Shown here piece after piece: positions 24,440 through 35,270 of a stretch of 64,000 nt of DNA. Each line of letters opens with the position of its first letter. Position 1 is the stretch's first letter. This DNA comes from Cenococcum geophilum 1.58 (lineage: Eukaryota; Ascomycota; Dothideomycetes; Gloniales; Gloniaceae). The notes under the pieces are model-generated. The model was not told the DNA's origin and did not search any database. It saw only the letters and a program-made list of their open reading frames with translations. The stretch spans positions 2,170,001 to 2,234,000 of the forward strand of contig KV748184.1 of NCBI GenBank assembly GCA_001692895.1, in the 5' to 3' direction. The position numbers and the translations under genes are program-made.

Positions 24440-24665
24440 ATCGGGTCTATAAAACCTGCGTAAGTCGCGATTTGCGGCAATTCGCAGCAATTTGCTACAA
24501 ACACGTAGCTACTTATAAGTAGCCTATGCAAATTGCTATAAATACGTAGCTACTTATAAGTAGCCTATGCGAATTGCTATAAATTACCGCAAATTGCTAT
24601 AAATACGCAGCTATTTATAAGTAGCCTGTGCGAATTGCTGTAAATTACCGCAAATTGCTAAAATT
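24440..24665. repeat. Subterminal ~65-bp tandem repeats of element 1
   Basis: Three to four copies of a unit containing GCAAATTGCTATAAATACG, TAGCTACTTATAAGTAGCCT and GCGAATTGCT. The unit itself holds a partial palindrome (AGCTACTTATAAGTAGC), so each copy can fold as a hairpin. Confidence 0.75.
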
Positions 24666-24671
24666 GTGACT

Positions 24672-25725
24672 TGAGCTAGCTCTGCACGAAGCTCCGCACG
24701 AAGCTCCGCACGAAGCTCTATATAAAGCTCTGCACGAAGCTCTATACGAAGCTCTGCACGAAGCTCCACATAAAGCTCTGCACGAAGCTTAAAGCTCTGC
24801 ACGAAGCTCTACACGAAGCTCTACACGAAGCTCTATACGAAGCTCTACACGAAGCTCTATACAAAGCTCTGCACGAAGCTCCATATAAAGCTCTGCACGA
24901 AGCTCTACACGAAGCTCTATACGAAGCTCTATACGAAGCTCTGCACGAAGTTCTACACGAAGCTCTGTACGAAGCTCTGCGTATAGAGGCTCTGCACGAA
25001 GCTCTGCACGAGGCTCTGCACGAGGCTCTGCACGAGGCTCTGCACGAAGCTCTACACGAAGCTCTACACAAGGTTCTGCACGAAGTTCTGCACGAAGCTC
25101 TATACGAAGCTCTGCGTACAGAGGCTCTGCACGAAGCTCTGTACGAGGCTCTGCACGAAGCTCTACACGAAGCCCTACACGAGGTTCTGCACGAAGTTCT
25201 GCACGAAGCTCTATACGAAGCTCTGCGTACAGAGGCTCTGCACGAAGCTCTGCACGAGGCTCTGCACGAAGCTCTACACGAAGCTCTACACGAGGTTCTG
25301 CACGAAGTTCTGCACGAAGCTCTATACGAAGCTCTGGCGTATAGAGGCTCTGCATAAAGCTCTGCACGAGGCTCTGCACGAAGCTCTACACGAAGCTCTA
25401 CACGAAGCTCTGCACGAAGTTCTACACGAAGCTCTGTACGAAGCTCTGCGTACAGAGGCTCTGCACGAAGCTTTACACGAAGCTTTATATAAAGTCCTAC
25501 ACGAAGCTCTACACAAAGCTCTGCACAAAGCTCTATATAAAGCTCTACTAAGACTCTACACGAAGCTCTGCACGAAGCTCTATATAAAGCTCTATATAAA
25601 GCTCTATATAAAACTCTGCGTAAAGCTCTATATAAAGCTCTATACAAAGCTCTACGTATAGAGGCTCTACACGAGGCTCTACGCGAAGCTCTGCGTATAA
25701 AGGCTCTACACGAAGCTCCGCATAA
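24672..25725. repeat. 12-bp minisatellite (AGCTCTGCACGA)n
   Basis: About 1.05 kb of 12-bp units, AGCTCTGCACGA with variants such as AGCTCTACACGA, AGCTCTATACGA and AGCTCTATATAA. The variants are mostly C/T and G/A transitions. Larger blocks ending GCGTACAGAGGC recur about every 108-120 bp, so there is a higher-order pattern. Because 12 is divisible by 3, several frames stay open for hundreds of codons (Arg-Ala-Ser-Cys and Glu-Leu-Arg-Ala repeats). These are artefacts of the repeat, not genes. The same repeat occurs inverted at 41370-42157. Confidence 0.9.
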
Positions 25726-25849
25726 CATATATTACTTCGGGTCCCCGCTATATTCCCAATAGCCTTTACACATAGGTAGCCACCTTATTTTTTACCCTTC
25801 CTTTCTTATATCCTCCCTACCTAGAGAGGTATTAGAACTACAGCTAGCA

Positions 25850-26265
25850 GACAACTGTCGCCAGAACTAGATAACCATCACTAGAACCAGACAACCGTCC
25901 CTAGAGCTAGACGACCGTTACTAGAGCTAGACGACCGTCGCAAGAGCTAGACGACTGTCGCTAGAGCTAGACGACCGTTGTTATCTAAACGACCGTCACC
26001 AGAGCTAGACAATCGTTGTAAGAGCTAGACGACCGTTGCCAGAGCTAGACGATTGTCGCCAGAGCCAGACGACTGTCATTAGAGCCAGACAACCGTCGCT
26101 AAAGCTAGACGACCGTCGTTAGAGCTAGACGACCGTTGTTATTCAGACGACCGTTACCAGAGCTAGACGATTATCACAAGAGCTAGACAACCGTCGCCAG
26201 AGCTAGACGATTGTCGCTAGAGCTAGACAACCGTCGCCAGAGCTAGACGACCGCTAACTGTTTAA
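25850..26265. repeat. 20-bp minisatellite (AGAGCTAGACGACCGTCGCC)n
   Basis: About 20 copies of a 20-bp unit whose core GACGACCGTCG is partly self-complementary (CGACGGTCG on the other strand). The same family lies inverted at 40770-41255. Confidence 0.9.
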
Positions 26266-26394
26266 ACGACCTAGCTAGTAAACACTAAACGATTTAATTG
26301 GTCGAATTAAACTAGAGCATTATTATTAGTCTATTACCAAATCGAATCGAATTAAGCCCTCCTATGGAGGCACCCCAGATAACTACTATTTAGA

Positions 26395-26625
26395 GGTAGT
26401 ATAGATAGATAGGTATAGACGGTAGGCATAGATAGGTAGGTATAGATAGTAGGCATAGACAGGTAGGTATAGACAGTAGGTATAGATAGGTAGGTACAGA
26501 TAGTAGGCATAGATAGGTAGGTATAGGTAGGTAGGTATAGACAGACAGATAGATAGATAGATAGGTAGGTAGGTAGGTAGGTAGGCAGGTAGGTAGGCAG
26601 GTAGGTAGGTAGATAGGTAGGCACT
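26395..26625. repeat. TAGG-type micro/minisatellite
   Basis: Units such as GATAGGTAGGTATAGACAGT alternate with GTAGGCATAGA, ending in pure GGTA runs near 26560-26610. The inverted relative is at 40375-40715. Confidence 0.9.
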
Positions 26626-26714
26626 AGGCTAATTAACAATTTAAAGGCTCTAAGTATTTTATATAATTATAATATAAATATATTTAAAAGTATATTATAG
26701 CAATCTATAGGAAA

Positions 26715-26852
26715 CGTATAAAATATATAAAATGTATAAAATGTGCGAAATATACAAAATGTGTAAAACGTACGAAACGTATAAAACGTATAAAACGTAT
26801 AAAACGTGCAAAATGTATAAAACGTATAAAATATGCGAAATGTATAAAATGT
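26715..26852. repeat. 10-bp tandem array (AAAACGTATA)n
   Basis: About 13 units of roughly 10 bp: AAAATGTATA, AAAACGTATA, AAATGTGCGA. This array lies only in element 1, toward its right end. Confidence 0.8.
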
Positions 26853-27084
26853 AAGAGCTACGTATAGGCTTCGCGCGGATTACCGTAAAAAATATAGGCT
26901 TCGCGTAGGTTACTACAAACTGCCGTAAAAAATATAGGCTTTATGCGGGTTGCTGCAAACTGCCGTAAACCGTATAGGACTATATACGACCACCATAACC
27001 GTATAGTTTGCAGCAAATTGCCGCAAATTGCTGTAAACCGCAACAATGAGCCAAAAAAAAAATTTCCTAATGTTTGTAAATCGT

Positions 27085-28140
27085 TTCGGGGCATAGGGAT
27101 AAAGTAGTAGTTTAAGAGGTAGGAGCTACTTCCACATTTAAAGCAGAGGCCTAGCTTAATGCGTTATTTTTGTTTAGAGAACCCTAATAGGGCGTATCCT
27201 AGGGTCCTAGTATTAATATCCATGGCGTTAGGGTGCTTAGGTTAAGATAATAACTTAGTAGGCGTTTATGGGGTTATTGTGTTATATTAATAAACGGGCT
27301 TTAGTATAAGGCGTAGTATATTATTATACCGTTTATTAATAACGTTTATGTAGGCGTTAAGAGTTTCTAGGAGGTCTACGCCTATTAGGGAGGTTTTTAG
27401 TTTAGGGCTTAGGGATTTAATAAGGCTATTAATTAGTACGGAGTTATTCCAGCCTATTTCCTTTGCGTAGCGGTTAAATTTGGAGAAGTATACTAGGAAA
27501 CTTTTCTTTTCTTAAGTTATTTGGTTTATCTTTCTTTAAGCGGTAGCTTAGCGGTTTAGGTTACTATACGTAGCTTTAAGAAGTATAACTAGGCTTTATA
27601 CTAAGTTTAGTTGGAGAGGTTTAATAAGGTTAGCTGCGTCTCCTCCTAGTCAACTTAGGGCGTAATAGAGTCGGTTAGCTTTAGTTAGGTAGCGGTTAGT
27701 ATTACTAGTTAGCTTATTCTTAAGCCGGCTTAAAAATAACTGAAGCTCTTGTCGTTTACTAGTGAATACTAGGGGGTCTAGTAGTTTCTCGGATTATTTT
27801 AGTGCGGTAGTCGGCTCTATGGGGTAAGTAACTACTACTAATTTAGGGCTTACGTTCCACGTATTTATCTCTAGAGATAGTATTTAGTCTTAGGGCCTTA
27901 ATATAGGCATCTTAAGGATGCGGACTTCTTCTTAAAGTGCTTTAATTAATTATTATTATCGTACTTCTTATTCAGCTTGCTATCGAGTTAAAGTAGCTTA
28001 GTGCTATATAAGGGCGTCTGTAAAGGACTTCTATATACCTACTAATTATTCTTAGAGTGCGGCCATAATAGCGTTAGCCGTTGCGGGGGCTTTAGGGTCG
28101 TTCTACATTTTCAGAGGGTAGTATAAGTTTTTAACGCAAC
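27085..28140 (-). pseudogene. Gag of nested chromovirus, degraded
   Basis: Minus-strand capsid-like reading with FTSKRQELQLFLSRLKNKL near 27760-27700 and FSKFNRYAKEIGWNN near 27500-27440 (a retrotransposon gag fold). Near 27160-27110 a zinc knuckle begins (RLGLCFKCGSSSYLLNYYF) whose later His/Cys are changed. The frame runs into the satellite element at 27071 directly after MPRNDLQ. TAG/TAA stops occur throughout. Confidence 0.8.
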
Positions 28141-28144
28141 GTAG

Positions 28145-28514
28145 TGTCACGGAGTAAGCATAAGCGGTAATAATATATAGCGAAGTAGGTATTATTAAGC
28201 TATATACATAAACTGCGTAATAAAGTTAAGACGTTGCGTAAAGAAAGAAGGTAGGGAAACAGGAAGAAAGGGCATATATCGTTAACTTAGTTACTTAGTT
28301 AACACGTGCATAGGCAGAATAGGGTTTAGGTTATGGTCCTGGCAGAACTTAGCAGAATTTAGTAGAACTTAGCAGAATATAGCAGAATACCGTAGATTAC
28401 CGTTAGATTGCTATCAGATTGCCATTAGATTGCCATTTCGCGGTTAGTCTCTAATTGCTAAGTCGGTGGAAATAGGTAGACGTGTGCAAGGTGTTATGGG
28501 GGTATCCCGTGACA
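28145..28514 (-). repeat. 5' LTR, nested chromovirus
   Basis: 370 bp, from TGTCACGG to CCCGTGACA. It is followed by TSD GAAAG (28515-28519). Confidence 0.92.
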
Positions 28515-29990
28515 GAAAGGATATAAATAAACTAATTAGGTATAATTATCTAAAGATTATAGTAACTTAAAAGAGTAACGAACTAGAGAAAGTCTATAAG
28601 ATACTAAAAAGCTTTTAAAAATAAAGAATTTTAGAAGTATAGCTAGAAGATCTATAAACGGATATATATAAAAATTAAGAAGTAAAGTATATCCTAAGAA
28701 GTATAGCAGAGTAATTTATAGAAGAATTCTATAGGGGATTAACTTAGGGATATAATGGAGCTATGGGCTTAGTGTTAAAACTCTAAAAGAAGTATATTAT
28801 TAATAGAATTTAAAGGATAGCTAAAAAAGTTATAAAAGAATATCTAAATTACTAAAGGAATAAACTAATAAGGCATAAGCTATACGGAGGGCTATAATCT
28901 ATTAAAATACTAAAGAGACNATAGGAGGTTATATTATAGGACTTTATCATAAAGTTACTAAAATTAAGAGATCCTATTACCGGACGAGATTATAACGCAA
29001 TCTTAGTAATAGTAGATAAGCTTATAAAGAGGGGATACTTTATAGTATATACAAAAGAAATATTAGCGGAAGATGTCGCTAGAATCTATATTAAAGAAGT
29101 ATTTATAAGATATAGAGCACTAAATAAGATTATATTAAATAGGGATTTAAGATTTATAGTAGTATTCTAGGAAGTGTTCTTAGTAGAGTAAGGAGTTTAA
29201 GTAATAACTTCCACTGTATATTATCCGCAGATAGACGGTTAAATAGAAAGACTAAATTAGACACTAGAATAGTATTTAAGGCATTATATTAATTATATAT
29301 AGAATAATTAGGTATTACTATTACTAGTTATATAGTTTATATATAATATAACACCTTAAAAAGGAATAGGCATATTACTATTTAAGGCAAATTATAGATA
29401 TAAGCTAAGAATATTATTATTACTACGGTAAATAAAGAAAACAAGTAGTATAGCTAAAGAAAGAATAAAGATATTAATAAATCTTTATATAGACCTTATG
29501 GAATTAGTAAAGAAAGTATAAGAAAGAATAAAAAAATACTATAACGCTAAGAGATCTAAGGGACTAGATCTTAAGGAGGGAGATAAAGTATAGCTACTAT
29601 ATAAAAATTTCAAGAGTTAACAACTAAGTAAAAAGTTAGACTACGTTAGACTAGGACCTTTTAAAATTATATAGAGAATTTCACCAGTTATATTTAGGTT
29701 AAACCTACTAGCTAAAATAAAGATCTACCCTATACAGCATATTATAATGCTAGAGCTAGTATATAGGAATATTAAGCTACTAGTTTACGAAATAGACACG
29801 TATAGAGGATAGGAAGAAGACAAATAGTAAGTTTCGAAGATTATTAGTTATAAGGATATTAACAATAAAATATAGTATAAGGTTAAGTAGATAGGCTATA
29901 ATAAGACTACCTAGGAGCTATTAGAAAATTTAAAGAACGCTATAGAAAAGGTATAGGAGTATTAGAAGAGATTAGGTTAGGTAATATTAA
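28515..29990 (+). pseudogene. Pol of gypsy copy 1, second part: integrase + chromodomain
   Basis: The frame resumes as DINKLIRYNYLKI, matching DIDGLIRYNYLKI of copy 2. The integrase core is visible from about 28900 to 29300: FIIKLPKLRDPITGRDYN, LVIVDKLIKRGYFI, then TSTVYYPQIDGQIERLNQ near 29205-29260 (the usual SxYHPQTDGQTERxNQ). The C-terminal part has GDKV-stop-LLYKNFKS and KLDYVRLGPFKII near 29580-29660. A chromodomain-like end lies at about 29830-29960 (ISYKDINNKI, then TTQELLENLKNAI with TAG for Gln). One ambiguous base is at 28920. Confidence 0.9.
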
Positions 29991-29999
29991 TAAGGAAGG

Positions 30000-30690
30000 A
30001 TCGCTAAAGAATAAGTCACCTAAAGGGGACCTAAGAAAAGCAGTTACTAAGCTACTTAGATCTGTTTCCTTCTCTATTAGAAGAAAATTCGTTTTTTTAT
30101 TACTAAGTTCCTATAGACCTTATTTTATAAGTTTCTACTCCTTAAAATAAACCTTCTTACGCACCTTCTTAAGGCGGATTAACCGAGCGGACGCCGTAAG
30201 ACGAGACTTAAGGGCCCGTTGCTGAGCATCGGCAGCCTCCTATTTAGCGTCCCAAGAACAGCGCAATTTAGTAAGAGTAATAGATAGCTTATTATCTAGC
30301 CGTGTAGTAGTAGATTAAATATAAAACCCTAAGATAAATTAATTAGGGAACTAGACGACTATTAAAAGTAATAGATTGCATATATTTAGCATTAGAGACG
30401 AAGTAAATATTATAGGACAAATAAATATTCGCTTTAGTGCACTCTAAGTAAGAGGACGGTTATCGTAAAAATGGGTTTACTAGCGCAATATAAACTAGCC
30501 CCTTTTTTAAATAATAAGAACACAGAGACGGTATAATCTTACCTAGAGATAATATCGCAGCAATAGTGCGAGTACAACGAATAGTTAAAGAAGAAGAAAT
30601 TGCTTTAGGTATAATAAATAATAATATTAACTAAATTAATTAGACGGATATTATACCTCTAATAAACAACTTAGAGATATTAGGAATCTT
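30000..30690. other. 3' non-coding part of gypsy copy 1
   Basis: Between the chromodomain and the polypurine tract. AT-rich with scattered TAG/TAA and no recognisable domain. The equivalent region in copy 2 is 47600-48340. Confidence 0.6.
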
Positions 30691-30720
30691 TAAGGACAAA
30701 GATAGAGAGGAGGGAGATAG
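30690..30720 (+). promoter_or_regulatory. Polypurine tract, gypsy copy 1
   Basis: The purine-rich run AGAGAGGAGGGAGATAG lies directly upstream of the right LTR. Copy 2 has the complementary CTATCTCCCTTCTC just after its left LTR. Confidence 0.7.
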
Positions 30721-31147
30721 TGTTATGGACGCTTTAAGTATAATATTACAACTACTTAGAGAGGAGTTAGAAGAAGCTAGTTAGTTAATAAAAGTATAGT
30801 CTAAAATAGAGCCGGTAGAACTATATAACAAGGAATAGTAGCTAAGGTCACATAATATAATCTATATAATCTATGTAATCTGCGTAATCTATAATAGAGT
30901 AGGTAGAGTATACGTATATTATATATAAGAAGGATTTTATAAGAGTATGGTTATGTATTTAAGGACCTTTAATCCCTACCTAGATAGTTCCTTCTTTGTA
31001 GTGATTCTTAGAATATAATTAGAGTTAATCTGTTAGGCAACCACTCCACCAGTTGTTATTACTTGTCGACTATTGTTATTTGCATTTCCTACATACCTAG
31101 CCCAATAATAGGACCCACCGTAGTTCTTGCTATAAGGTTCCGTTATA
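30721..31147 (+). repeat. 3' LTR, gypsy copy 1
   Basis: 427 bp, TGTTATGG to CGTTATA. The differences from 14582-15008 that I checked are transitions. The right flank is AAGGA (31148-31152). Confidence 0.93.
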
Positions 31148-31152
31148 AAGGA

Positions 31153-32521
31153 CATAGTTTATAGGTCTTATAGTATTTTAGGTACTACGTTTTTACTCTA
31201 TTAATAGAATGGCCGTATTTAAGCTTTATTTAAATATGGTCGCATATTTTATAAGGTAATAACAATAATTTTCCGTTTAGGTAAAGTATAGGCAATATAT
31301 AGATTCTAATGTTAGAGCTATTCCGGAATCCATAGTATATATATACTACTTTAATTAATAGAATCGTGGTAGATTATAGAAACCTTATATTTAGTATAGG
31401 AGGTTGCTTATATATATAAAACTAGTAATAAGCTAAGTATGCGGAGGAAGCTAATAGTATTGTTTTTTATTAGTGCCCCCTTAGGAGACGCTAGAGTATA
31501 CATATAGGTATATAAAGAGATCGCTACGTATTAAGGATCGCGGCTCTAATCCTAAAGGGGTAGGTTGCTGTTTAAATCAACAATAGAAGCTAGGGAGCTG
31601 GTTTAGGCGTTCTAATAAATAAGATTAGAGCATTTCTTTTATCTAGCTCGGCCTCTATACGCTTAGTATATTATAATATATTATAGCGGAATAGAGACAC
31701 TTTAAAGGAAGTATAGGATAAGGTTTAGACTTTGGTTATTTACTAATTCGCGGCTATTTTCTAATAGGACTCTAATTAGGTTCTAACCGGGTTTTAACTA
31801 GATTTTAATTAGACTTTAACTAAACTCTAACTAGACTCTAGCTTTTTATACCTATAGAAGGTATATAAGAGAGTAAATAGAAGTATAATCCTTAATAAAG
31901 CCGCTCCTAGCTAGTAATATGCTTAGTATTAGGCGTTTCCCTAGCTTATAGATTTAAGTAGATAATCTTATAATAAAATCTATGTAAATACTTTCTGCTT
32001 TACTTCCCTCTCTATTATATACGTTAAGTAGAGCGCAGTATAGATATCTAGATATTGGTTTATGGCAATAAATAGGCTTAGGCGGGGTTATATATCGCTT
32101 TCGCCCCTCTAACTACTTAGGGTAGCGTAGTTTTTCGGTTAGGCGTTAAACACCTATTACCCAAAAATGTTTTAGCTAATGCGGTTACTCTTAATAACAA
32201 TATCGTCGCCTTATTACCTTTTTATTAAAGCCCTTCTTACTAAACTTTATATATTTATTATATTTCCCTTAGAGAAATCTATAAAACGTCTTTAATATTT
32301 ATAGGAAGCTTACTAGAATTCTCACTTAGTTTCTTAGTTTCTCTTTATCTTTATAAGCCTATAATATAACTACCCTCCTCTTAACCTTATACATTGCTAG
32401 TATAATAGCTCTATTAGTTATTACCGCGATCTACCCTTAAGCTCGGCTTTTTAATAGTATATATATTACGTAACAGAGACACTAATTATAACTTACTTTA
32501 ATTGTCGTGGATTACTATACC
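31153..32521. other. Oldest layer, segment 3 left part (unrecognised)
   Basis: Plus-strand readings interrupted only by TAG/TAA occur from about 31190 to 31640 (for example YRQYIDSNVRAIPESIVYIYYF and GGSQQYCFLLVPPQETLEYTY-like, stops read as Gln). They may be a decayed gene; no family is recognised. At about 31745-31850 there is a short array of TTTTAACTAGA/TCTAACTAGAC units. The rest to 32521 is AT-rich and featureless. Confidence 0.35.
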
Positions 32522-34980
32522 ATGGCTAGCATAATTAGGAAAACTAGAGTTAAAGATAATTTAAAAGACGCGCTTATAAGGGAGTATAAGGAAAAAATAG
32601 AAAACTCCCTAGGCCTATAATAGTGGGATCTAACTATAGCTTTAGACTGATTGCGGCGACTATAAGGCGCCTAACTAGATAAAGCCGGACGGTACATAAA
32701 CTAACTCCCTAAATAGCACTGTTACCATTATTATTAATATATAAAATAACGTTAGAGTAGTACTAATCTATAAAAGGCGGGATAGTAAATATAAAGGCGG
32801 CGTTAGAATAAAGAACTAGGGATATATAGTAATGGTTCCTTAGAGTAATAATTAGTATTACTATAGTATAGGATCTACTAGGCTAGCGTATATTAAGAAG
32901 AAGTAGGATATATTTTAAACTTATTATATTATTTGCCGATACTATACAGCAAAATAGTCGCTAAGCTCCCTTAAAATAGGAATTGTAATAAATAGCGCAG
33001 ACTCTACTCTATATATATTTATTAAGTATATCTAGCCTTTAAGATAATTAGATATAACTACGCCTTAAGCATTAGTAACTATAAGCTTATAAACATCCCC
33101 TATAAGTGACGCCGGCTATACTAGCAGGGGATCTATAGGGGTTTTTAAAGTAATTAAGCGATAGAACTTTAAGAGCATTATAGTCTTCCATACCTTTTAT
33201 AAAGTATTTCTTAACTATATCCCTAAGGATATCGCACTAATAAGCGCTCTTATACCCTTTAAATTCCAAAGGAAATAAGAGCCTATTATAATCCCTTATA
33301 CTAGCGACTAAAGATTACCCTAGGCCGACAGCGTAAAGTATAACCATTTCGCGGCTACTAACCCTTTCGGCCTGCCTTAAAAACTATTAATAATAATTCT
33401 GTCTTTCTGCGGTCTTTAAAGCGCCCTTTAGTAGCTTTGCTAATAATATAAAGGCGTATTAAATACGCTTCCCTTTATTTAGCTTTACACCTTCTTAATA
33501 TACAATTAATTTAGAGGCCTTAAGAAGCTTCTTTATTGCCATAGCGATAGTTAATAGTATATAGCGAGATATTTTTGGCTATATAGGGCCAGATTCTATA
33601 ATTACTTGTGGCCAAAGGGCTATAATATAAACAGTAGTATTATAGAGAGTATTAGAAGTTAGTTAGAAATTAGTTAAAAGTTTAATAGTATTTATACTAA
33701 GCAGCCCTATAGCGGCTATAGTATTAACCCTTACTAAAAACAACGGCGGCTTAGTATTGCGGATGTCTATATATCGCCCCAATTAGTTCCTATTTATTAG
33801 AACTTTATTAAAAATTTATTAAAACTTTACTAGAGTAAGTAGGGCAACTAGCTAGCTAAAAGGGGGCTTTTAATAAAGTACAGTATGCTAGTTTATAGAG
33901 AGTAATACAAACAACTACGCGCTATATTAATTTATAAAACTGCGAGTATAAAATATAAATAACAATAGCGGCTATAGAGGAGAGCTATAACGTAGCAGAA
34001 GCACCTCGCTAGAAGAAGCTAATTAATGCTATCCTTTACTATAATAAGCAATCTATACTATTAACTCTATTAAACTAGCGCCAAGATACTACAGACTTTA
34101 ATATCGTAAGGCAATTCTCTGCGCTTTAGGAAAGGCTTAGATATACTATATTCTTAGCTCCTTCTAATCCTTAAGGATAAACAACTATATACGTCTAGTT
34201 TGGGGCTATCCCCTTAAAGAGTAAAAGAAAATTAACAGAGTTAAATTACTATAGTAGATCGCTTTATTAGTAATACTTAAGTTTGTATATTAGATAGATT
34301 TAGTAACATCCGCTTCTAAAAGATCGCGCGTATAGATTTATAGGCAACAAATATCTATATACAGCCGTTTTAGGATAATCCTTATATCTTTTAATAAGGA
34401 ATGGTATCTTTACCTAGTAGACCTATTATTGCTTAAAGTGATAGTAAAATGCCGCAAAGACCGTATAAAAGGATAAGTCTCCCTATCGCCTAGTCTTCTT
34501 ATATAATCTACTCTCCCTCCTAAATAAGAGCTTCTTACTAAATCTAGCTGCACTTATTATTAACTATATAATATATTACTACTATAACTACTTCTTTTAC
34601 TACAGTAAATGCAGGGCACTGGCTCGGCATATTTAATTAGTACGCAGCTAGGATAAATACTAGAGAGCTAAAGCTAATAGGTACTTTTACCCTAATACAT
34701 TACTAGCTAAAGGTTAAAATAATAAAGTGATTATAATAGAATTATTGAGGAAAGTAGGCAAATATCCTTAGTGTCCGCCTTAATTAAAGGTAAGTATAAA
34801 TAAATAAAAAAACTTAGATCTCTGCTAATAATATAAGAATACTACTACCTAGCCTTATTATTTATAATTTCTTACCTAAAATATAATAGGGAGCAGAGGA
34901 ATAAAAGTAAGGGCTATTAGAAGTATAGTAGAATAAAGAATAGTAGAAATATTAATTTACGTAATAAGTCTTAACTAGAC
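32522..34980 (+). pseudogene. Long unrecognised protein (~820 codons), RIP-inactivated
   Basis: From an ATG at 32522 (MASIIRKTRVKDNLKDALI) readings on the plus strand run to about 34980, broken mainly by TAG/TAA at plausible Gln positions; some frame uncertainty remains near 32700-33400. Late segments are coherent: FSALQERLRYTIFLAPSNPQ, then IPLKSKRKLTELNYYSRSLY, RNGIFTQQT and FLYNLLSLLNKSFLLN. It is basic and helix-rich, with no motif that I can name: no transposase DDE, no RT, no clear zinc finger. It faces the kinase remnant that ends at 35021. It could be a large fungal mobile-element protein or a decayed host gene. I do not assign a function. Confidence 0.5.
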
Positions 34981-35020
34981 AGTAACTAAAAGTTATTAAT
35001 ACTAAATACCTCACCAACTA

Positions 35021-35270
35021 AAAATCATACCTTTAGCCTATATATCCTCTAGCAATTTATCTATACTTATATAATCTTAGGCCCAGCACTTAGCAATAAT
35101 ATTATTAAACGTAGCTAGAGCGGCTAGGTTTAGAAACTTTCCCTTAATATATATATTACATATTTCTTAGTCTAAAAGCTCCTTATATAGCTTTAATCCT
35201 ATTATTATTTTATAAAAGGTAGAGTTAAGAGTAAACACCTTACTTCTTATAGAGATTCCTTTAATCTTAG
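35021..35270 (-). pseudogene. Protein kinase remnant, C-terminal part
   Basis: The minus-strand reading continues exactly in frame from the part at 43748-44239 once the copia element and one copy of TSD CTTAG are removed. It gives ISIRSKVFTLNSTFYKII, then GLKLYKELLDQEICNIYIKG (the kinase subdomain IX-XI region, where DxxxLGxxxYEIxTGxxPY normally stands) and CQAQDYISIDKLLEDI near the end, and ends at TGA 35023-35021. The Asp of subdomain IX appears as Ser/Arg context here, so activity is doubtful even before RIP. Confidence 0.72.

Larger units (their letters stand above)
24400..27071. mobile_element. Satellite-filled TIR element 1 (family unknown)
   Basis: The ends form an inverted repeat. 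The left starts ATTAGGAAATTTTTTTTTAG at 24400, and the reverse complement of the right end starts ATTAGGAAATTTTTTTTTTG. Both continue GGC-C--TTGTTGC. The flanks are GTTT on both sides (24396-24399, 27072-27075), a possible 3- or 4-bp TSD. It splits the nested chromovirus between the gag zinc knuckle and the protease. No transposase is visible. The interior is almost wholly tandem repeats: a ~65-bp subterminal array, a 12-bp minisatellite, a 20-bp minisatellite, a TAGG-type array and a 10-bp array. I cannot assign it to a superfamily. The TIR is clear, the TSD is weak. Confidence 0.6.
19937..28514 (-). mobile_element. Ty3/gypsy chromovirus of a second family, nested in copy 1
   Basis: The LTRs (19937-20295 and 28145-28514) start TGTCACGGAGTAAGC and end CCCGTAATA/CCCGTGACA. 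The TSD is GAAAG at 19932-19936 and 28515-28519. The uninterrupted reading of copy 2 (about 49740-49800 on the minus strand) supplies an empty-site comparison and confirms the junction. Coding parts run leftward: gag 28140-27085, protease about 24095, RT 23300-22450, RNase H, integrase, chromodomain about 20520-20330. A polypurine tract lies next to the left LTR. The gag-pol frame is itself split by the satellite element 24400-27071. Confidence 0.94.
14582..31147 (+). mobile_element. Ty3/gypsy chromovirus, copy 1 (split by a nested chromovirus)
   Basis: It is bounded by 427-bp LTRs (14582-15008, 30721-31147), with a TSD of AAGGG on the left and AAGGA on the right (one transition). The plus-strand order is gag with zinc knuckle, protease, RT, RNase H, [insertion 19937-28514], integrase, chromodomain. 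Removing the insertion and its 5-bp TSD leaves about 7.98 kb, close to the 7.94 kb of the second copy at 47158-55101. All coding parts carry RIP-type stops. Confidence 0.95.

Noticed and set aside
24611..25728. Long open frames (up to 328 codons) over the 12-bp minisatellite
   Set aside because: The period is a multiple of 3 and lacks stops, so several overlapping frames stay open on the same strand. The predicted peptides are simple Arg/Ala/Ser/Cys or Glu/Leu repeats.
25850..26265. CRISPR-like array (regular 20-bp repeats)
   Set aside because: No unique spacers: the units are head-to-tail tandem copies. The context is a eukaryotic retrotransposon.
26352..26639. 95-codon frame over the TAGG array
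   Set aside because: Peptide is a Tyr-Leu-Pro-Thr repeat produced by the microsatellite.
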